Assembly (NCBI GenBank): GCA_945829235.1
Contig: CALZUA010000026.1
Coordinates: 1 to 43,701, forward strand
Direction: 5' to 3'
From: an uncultured Clostridia bacterium
Lineage (GTDB): Bacteria; Bacillota; Clostridia; Oscillospirales; Ruminococcaceae
DNA length: 43,701 bases
The notes beneath the pieces are model-generated. The model did no database searches. It saw only the letters and a program-made list of their open reading frames with translations, and had not been told where the DNA came from. A program made the translations under genes and the position numbers. Positions within the stretch are counted from its first letter, which is position 1, and the number at the start of each line of letters is the position of its first letter. Of the stretch, positions 41,625-43,701 are shown in pieces.

Positions 41625-42589
41625 CGGAAATCACGATTGGGAAAAACGATGCGGGACAGCGCGCTGACCGCTTTTTGTCGAAAGCGTACCCGAATTTGAA
41701 GTCATCGCTTGTCTGCAAGCTGATGAGAAAAAAGCGGATTAAGCTGAACGGAGCGCGGGTTGAGCCGAACGTTATCCTGAAAGAGGGCGACGTTTTCAGG
41801 TTTTATCTGAGCGATGAGTTGCTTTCGAAGAAACCGCTTGAACGCGCGAACGATTTTCGGGATATTTCCGCGGAAATAAAAGTAATCTACGAGGACGAGA
41901 ATATACTGCTTTGCGACAAGCCGTGCGGGCTGGTTGTTCACGAGGACAACGACAACACCGCTGATACGCTGATAAACCGCATTTTGAGCTATCTTTATCA
42001 AAAGGGCGAGTTTGTGCCCGAGGACGAGAACAGCTTTACACCCGCGCTTGTGAACCGAATTGACCGCAACACAAGCGGGATTGTTATTGCGGCGAAAAAC
42101 GCGGAGGCTTTGCGTATCCTGAACCAAAAGTTGCGCGACAGGGAACTGGAGAAGCTGTATCTCTGCGCGGTTTTCGGCGTTCCGAAGCCAAATGAGGCGG
42201 TTATGACGGCGTATCTGAAGAAAATTTCCGAGGAAAACCGCGTTGTAATTTCGGACAAACAACAGCCGGATTTCTTGACCATCAAGACGAAATACCGCGT
42301 CCTTGAGAGCCGCGGCGAGCTTTCGCTTGTCGAGGTGGACTTGCTCACGGGGCGAACTCACCAAATCCGCGCGCATTTCTCGCACATCGGCTGTCCGCTT
42401 CTCGGTGACGGCAAATACGGCGACAATTCGCTAAACAAAAAGTACGGCGCGAAAACGCAGGCGCTTTGCTCGTACAAGCTGAAATTTTGCTTTACAACGG
42501 ACGCGGGTGCGCTCTCCTATTTAAATGGACGCGAATTTTCGGTTGCAAATCCCGAGGAGCTTTGGTTTGTGCAATTGTTCAAAAAATAG
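41621..42589 (+). CDS. RluA family pseudouridine synthase
   Basis: 322 residues. An S4 RNA-binding domain (about 12-70: RADRFLSKAYPNLKSSLVCKL is at 14-34) precedes the synthase domain with catalytic D148 in NRIDRNTSG (usual HRLDxxTSG). Later come LLTGRTHQIRAHFSHIGCPLLGDGKYG segments typical of the family (about residues 241-268). It converts specific uridines of 23S rRNA (RluC/RluD type) or tRNA to pseudouridine. The exact target cannot be read. The last 60 residues are lineage-specific. Confidence 0.9.
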   Translation: MTEITIGKNDAGQRADRFLSKAYPNLKSSLVCKLMRKKRIKLNGARVEPNVILKEGDVFRFYLSDELLSKKPLERANDFRDISAEIKVIYEDENILLCDKPCGLVVHEDNDNTADTLINRILSYLYQKGEFVPEDENSFTPALVNRIDRNTSGIVIAAKNAEALRILNQKLRDRELEKLYLCAVFGVPKPNEAVMTAYLKKISEENRVVISDKQQPDFLTIKTKYRVLESRGELSLVEVDLLTGRTHQIRAHFSHIGCPLLGDGKYGDNSLNKKYGAKTQALCSYKLKFCFTTDAGALSYLNGREFSVANPEELWFVQLFKK

Positions 42590-42750
42590 CTTTTGGTATT
42601 GGTTTATCGATATGTTCGGTACAAAATGTTGTGTATCAATTTATTGAATTTCCATATATAATGGGCTTTTTTGTAGCTGTTTTGTGGAAATTGCACAAAA
42701 TCAACCGTGTAAAATTTACATAAATCGGCGCGAAAAATTGACAAAGTATC

Positions 42751-42779
42751 TTGATAAAAGCGCGGAAATTTTGTATAAT
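42751..42779 (+). promoter_or_regulatory. Promoter of gap
   Basis: TTGATA (42751-42756), a 17-bp spacer, TATAAT (42774-42779). Confidence 0.85.
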
Positions 42780-42797
42780 AGATATGATAAGATATCA

Positions 42798-42819
42798 TTG
42801 TCGAGTTAACCCTCGGCAA
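42798..42819 (+). promoter_or_regulatory. Leader hairpin of gap
   Basis: TTGTCGAG (42798-42805) pairs with CTCGGCAA (42812-42819, one G-U pair) right after the expected transcription start. A T-run follows 10 bases later. It may stabilise the transcript or act as a weak attenuator. The rest of the gap 42590-42750 holds nothing recognisable. Confidence 0.35.
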
Positions 42820-42857
42820 GAAATATAATTTTTTTTAATTTCAGGAGGTAGATTCCA

Positions 42858-43701
42858 ATGGCAGTTAAAGTTGCAATTAACGGTTTCGGACGTATAGGAC
42901 GTCTTGCGTTCAGACAGATGTTTGGCGCAGAGGGATATGAGGTAGTTGCTATCAACGACCTTACCAAGCCTTCAATGCTCGCAAATCTTTTGAAGTATGA
43001 TACCGCGCAGAAGGGCTACTGCGGCGTTATCGGCGAAAATCTTCACACTGTTTCCGCTGACGATGAGGCTAACACCATCACTGTTGACGGCAAGACTCTC
43101 AAGATTTACGCAGAGAAGGACGCAAAGGACCTTCCTTGGGGTGAAATCGGCGTAGACGTTGTTCTCGAGTGCACCGGTTTCTACTGCTCTAAGGACAAGA
43201 GCCAGGCTCACATTGATGCAGGCGCAAAGAAGGTTGTTATTTCTGCTCCCGCAGGCAACGACCTTAAGACCATCGTTTACAGCGTAAACGAGAACACTCT
43301 TACTAAGGACGACCAGATTATTTCTGCCGCTTCCTGCACCACCAACTGCCTTGCTCCTATGGCAAAGGCTCTCAACGATTATGCTCCTATCCAGAGCGGT
43401 ATCATGAGCACCATTCACGCTTACACCGGCGACCAGATGATTCTCGACGGTCCTCACAGAAAGGGTGACCTCCGCAGAGCAAGAGCAGGCGCTGCTAACA
43501 TCGTTCCTAACTCTACCGGTGCTGCTAAGGCAATCGGTCTTGTAATTCCCGAGCTGAACGGCAAGCTCATCGGTTCTGCACAGCGCGTTCCTGTTCCCAC
43601 CGGTTCGACCACTATCCTTACCGCTGTTGTTAAGGGTGCAAACGTAACCAAGGAAGGCATCAACGCTGCTATGAAGGCTGCTGCTTCCGAGTCCTTCGGC
43701 T
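42858..43701 (+). CDS. gap: Glyceraldehyde-3-phosphate dehydrogenase (3' end outside window)
   Basis: 281 codons are present and the gene runs off the window end. NAD-binding start [10 protein letters not shown], catalytic C160 in SCTTNC, the [12 protein letters not shown] region with the catalytic His, and [20 protein letters not shown]. It oxidises glyceraldehyde 3-phosphate in glycolysis. AGGAGGT precedes the ATG by 9 bases. Codon use looks strongly biased (many AAC, GAC, AAG, CTT), as expected for a highly expressed gene. It has its own strong promoter and a structured leader. Confidence 0.97.
   Translation, partial: MAVKVAINGFGRIGRLAFRQMFGAEGYEVVAINDLTKPSMLANLLKYDTAQKGYCGVIGENLHTVSADDEANTITVDGKTLKIYAEKDAKDLPWGEIGVDVVLECTGFYCSKDKSQAHIDAGAKKVVISAPAGNDLKTIVYSVNENTLTKDDQIISAASCTTNCLAPMAKALNDYAPIQSGIMSTIHAYTGDQMILDGPHRKGDLRRARAGAANIVPNSTGAAKAIGLVIPELNGKLIGSAQRVPVPTGSTTILTAVVKGANVTKEGINAAMKAAASESFG

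Overview
The window reads as chromosome of an anaerobic, probably gut-associated clostridial Firmicute, most likely of the Ruminococcaceae/Oscillospiraceae. This is an inference from gene content: DnaD and a DnaI-like loader, CheV with a YjfB-like protein, TnpX/TnpW-type Tn4451-like mobility genes, strong AGGAGG-type ribosome binding sites, and many promoters with TTGAnn-17-TATAAT. It falls into two parts that meet near base 18,180.

Bases 1 to about 18,180 are an accessory island. It opens with the tail of a GmrSD-type (DUF1524) restriction nuclease. Next comes decayed mobilisation DNA: a TOPRIM fragment, three tandem 221-bp repeats, an oriT-like hairpin and a broken MobV relaxase. A complete phase-variable type I restriction-modification locus follows: hsdM, a truncated hsdS, an inverted hsdS half, a tyrosine recombinase, a full hsdS, an AlbA_2-like gene and an hsdR split by an in-frame stop. 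Four copies of a shared 14-bp core lie in inverted and direct pairs, and all four possible TRD combinations are in frame. Because hsdR is interrupted, the locus as read should methylate but not restrict. Beyond it on the minus strand are three closely spaced genes: a phosphatase-PolC-PHP fusion, a PD-(D/E)XK nuclease and a leucine-rich lipoprotein. The island ends with a promoter-to-terminator unit of about 415 nt that has no convincing reading frame (candidate structured RNA), a large palindrome, a TnpW-like small protein and a TnpX-type serine recombinase next to an intact initiator tRNA gene. An 18-bp palindrome recurs four times in the island.

Bases 18,181 to 43,701 look like core chromosome. 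On the minus strand are tRNA-fMet, phosphofructokinase, the DnaI-like loader, DnaD and a P-type ATPase. On the plus strand are citrate synthase, a very long ZapA-domain coiled-coil protein overlapping a U32 peptidase, CheV, two COG0523 GTPases (one with a 39-histidine stretch, one apparently fused to a YcgQ/TIGR03943-like domain), an MTA/SAH deaminase-type amidohydrolase, an SDR epimerase, a YgiQ radical SAM protein, a ComEC-like metallo-hydrolase, TypA/BipA, a GNAT acetyltransferase, an RluA-type pseudouridine synthase and the start of gap. A decayed IS110 element and a partial repeat of the amidohydrolase 3' end interrupt this part at 34.0-35.4 kb.

The most rewarding targets are the hsdS inversion system with its disabled hsdR, the phosphatase-PHP fusion and its nuclease neighbour, the candidate RNA upstream of the recombinase genes, and the GTPase fusion. 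No database search was possible, so novelty is unproven throughout.
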